Part shown: positions 63,017-64,000 of the stretch, one piece after another
Layout of the letters: each line of letters starts with the position of its first letter
Numbering within the stretch: position 1 is the first letter of the stretch
From: Streptomyces fuscichromogenes
Lineage (GTDB): Bacteria > Actinomycetota > Actinomycetes > Streptomycetales > Streptomycetaceae
Reading direction: 5' to 3'
Length of the DNA stretch: 64,000 nt
NCBI RefSeq assembly: GCF_014645815.1
Contig: NZ_BMML01000004.1
Coordinates: 124,001 to 188,000 of the forward strand
Translations under genes and position numbers: made by a program
The notes under the pieces: generated by a model
What the model was told of the DNA's origin: nothing
Databases searched by the model: none
The model's input: only the letters and a program-made list of their open reading frames with translations

Positions 63017-64000
63017 ATGCAGACCCCGGCGGACCCGCAGGACCGGCACGAGTACCCGTCCCACTGGGAGGCTGACGTGGTGCTGCGCGACGGCGGTACC
63101 GCGCGCATCCGGCCCATCACCGTTGATGACGCCGACCGGCTGGTCAGCTTCTACGAGCAGGTCTCGGACGAGTCGAAGTACTACCGCTTCTTCGCGCCCT
63201 ACCCCAGGCTCTCCGCCAAGGACGTCCACCGCTTCACGCACCACGACTTTGTGGACAGGGTGGGACTCGCGGCCACCATCGGCGGCGAGTTCATCGCAAC
63301 CGTACGCTATGACCGCATTGGCCCCGACGGGACGCCCGCCTCCGCGCCCGCCGACGAGGCCGAGGTCGCCTTCCTCGTCCAGGACGCCCACCAGGGCCGG
63401 GGCGTCGCCTCCGCCCTCCTGGAGCACATCGCGGCCGTCGCGCGCGAGCGCGGGATCCGCCGCTTCGCGGCCGAGGTGCTGCCCGCCAACAGCAAGATGA
63501 TCAAGGTGTTCACGGACGCCGGCTACACCCAGCAGCGCAGCTTCGAGGACGGCGTCGTCCGCCTGGAGTTCGACCTGGAGCCCACGGACCGCTCGGTCGC
63601 CGTCCAGCGCGCGCGGGAGCAGCGCGCGGAGGCCCGTTCGGTACGACGGCTGCTCGCGCCCGGTTCCGTGGCCGTGATCGGTGTCGGCCGCACGCCCGGC
63701 GGGGTCGGCCGCAGTGTCCTCGGCAACCTCCGGGACGCCGGCTTCACCGGCCGCCTGCACGCCGTGAACCACGCCTTCCCCGAGGACCTCAAGGAGGTCG
63801 ACGGGGTGCCCGCGCACCGTTCGGTGCGGGACATCGACGGCCCTGTCGACCTCGCGGTGGTCGCCGTGCCCGCCGAGCACGCACCCGACGTCGTCACCGA
63901 GTGCGGCGAGCACGGCGTCCAGGGACTCGTCGTCCTCGCCGCCGGATACGCGGAGAGCGGCCCCGACGGCCGGGAGCGCCAGCGCGCGCTCGTCCGGCAG
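63017..64000 (+). CDS. GNAT-acyl-CoA synthetase (NDP-forming) fusion, 5' part
   Basis: The window ends inside this gene after 328 codons. An N-terminal GNAT domain (about 15-190: RDGGTARIRPITVDDADRLVSFYEQVSDESKYYRFF; HQGRGVASALLEHIAAVARERGIRRFAAEVLPANSKM) is followed by the CoA-binding domain of NDP-forming acyl-CoA synthetases (RRLLAPGSVAVIGVGRTPGGVGRSVLGNL). Streptomyces Pat-type enzymes of this kind acetylate lysines, for example on acetyl-CoA synthetase. TACTCT lies 7 bases upstream of the ATG and no ribosome site is seen, so the transcript may be leaderless. Confidence 0.9.
   Translation, partial: MQTPADPQDRHEYPSHWEADVVLRDGGTARIRPITVDDADRLVSFYEQVSDESKYYRFFAPYPRLSAKDVHRFTHHDFVDRVGLAATIGGEFIATVRYDRIGPDGTPASAPADEAEVAFLVQDAHQGRGVASALLEHIAAVARERGIRRFAAEVLPANSKMIKVFTDAGYTQQRSFEDGVVRLEFDLEPTDRSVAVQRAREQRAEARSVRRLLAPGSVAVIGVGRTPGGVGRSVLGNLRDAGFTGRLHAVNHAFPEDLKEVDGVPAHRSVRDIDGPVDLAVVAVPAEHAPDVVTECGEHGVQGLVVLAAGYAESGPDGRERQRALVRQ

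Overview
This is a high-GC actinobacterial chromosome segment, almost certainly from a Streptomyces. The signs are about 70-73% GC, strong GC3 bias, many GTG starts, GTGA/ATGA coupled genes, the sporulation regulator whiH next to the principal sigma factor hrdB, lexA-nrdR-nrdJ, and a parE/parC pair. From memory the order follows the core region of S. coelicolor around SCO5801-SCO5842 (lexA SCO5803, nrdJ SCO5805, whiH SCO5819, hrdB SCO5820, parE SCO5822, parC SCO5836, ptsH SCO5841); I could not check this by alignment. I see no IS element, prophage, CRISPR array, rRNA or tRNA.

Layout. 0-9.5 kb: the end of a siderophore-type acetyltransferase, a DinG-like helicase, lexA with its SOS box, then nrdR and nrdJ behind two NrdR boxes (DNA damage and dNTP supply), a hypothetical gene and a TerD protein. 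9.6-17.3 kb: a YdbC-like protein, a histidine phosphatase, an ADP-ribosylglycohydrolase, a divergent MFS pump/TetR pair with two operator palindromes, rnhB and two conserved hypotheticals. 17.5-27.6 kb: a RecQ helicase with a C-terminal phosphoribosyltransferase-like segment, a DUF4192 protein, a glycogen-debranching-like protein, a NUDIX/winged-helix regulator and an unusual ABC ATPase-membrane fusion. 27.7-34.6 kb: whiH, hrdB, a secreted trypsin-like protease, a small zinc-ribbon protein and parE.

35-45.7 kb is a transport and signalling block: a membrane protein with a NarL-type two-component system, a DUF485/ActP-type symporter pair, a NitT/TauT-type ABC transporter flanked by two paralogous CitB-type response regulators, and one CitA/DcuS-type kinase. 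45.7-53.3 kb is the most distinctive part. It has an iron-box-controlled sucrase/ferredoxin-like gene, a citrate synthase fused to an N-terminal DNA-binding domain, a ROK regulator, a Gfo/Idh/MocA oxidoreductase, a sugar isomerase/epimerase and a second citrate synthase whose catalytic Asp appears to be Glu. The two citrate synthase genes share an upstream motif (TTGA-N5-TCAAT-N-TTGACA), and the second carries an AT-rich, rare-codon patch full of the same half-sites. This suggests a citrate-synthase-fold transcription factor controlling itself and its paralogue.

53.4-64 kb: a CobW GTPase, parC, an M16 peptidase pair, an M23 peptidase behind a c-di-AMP (ydaO-type) riboswitch, a GntR regulator, HPr (ptsH), and the start of a GNAT/acyl-CoA-synthetase fusion that runs off the end.
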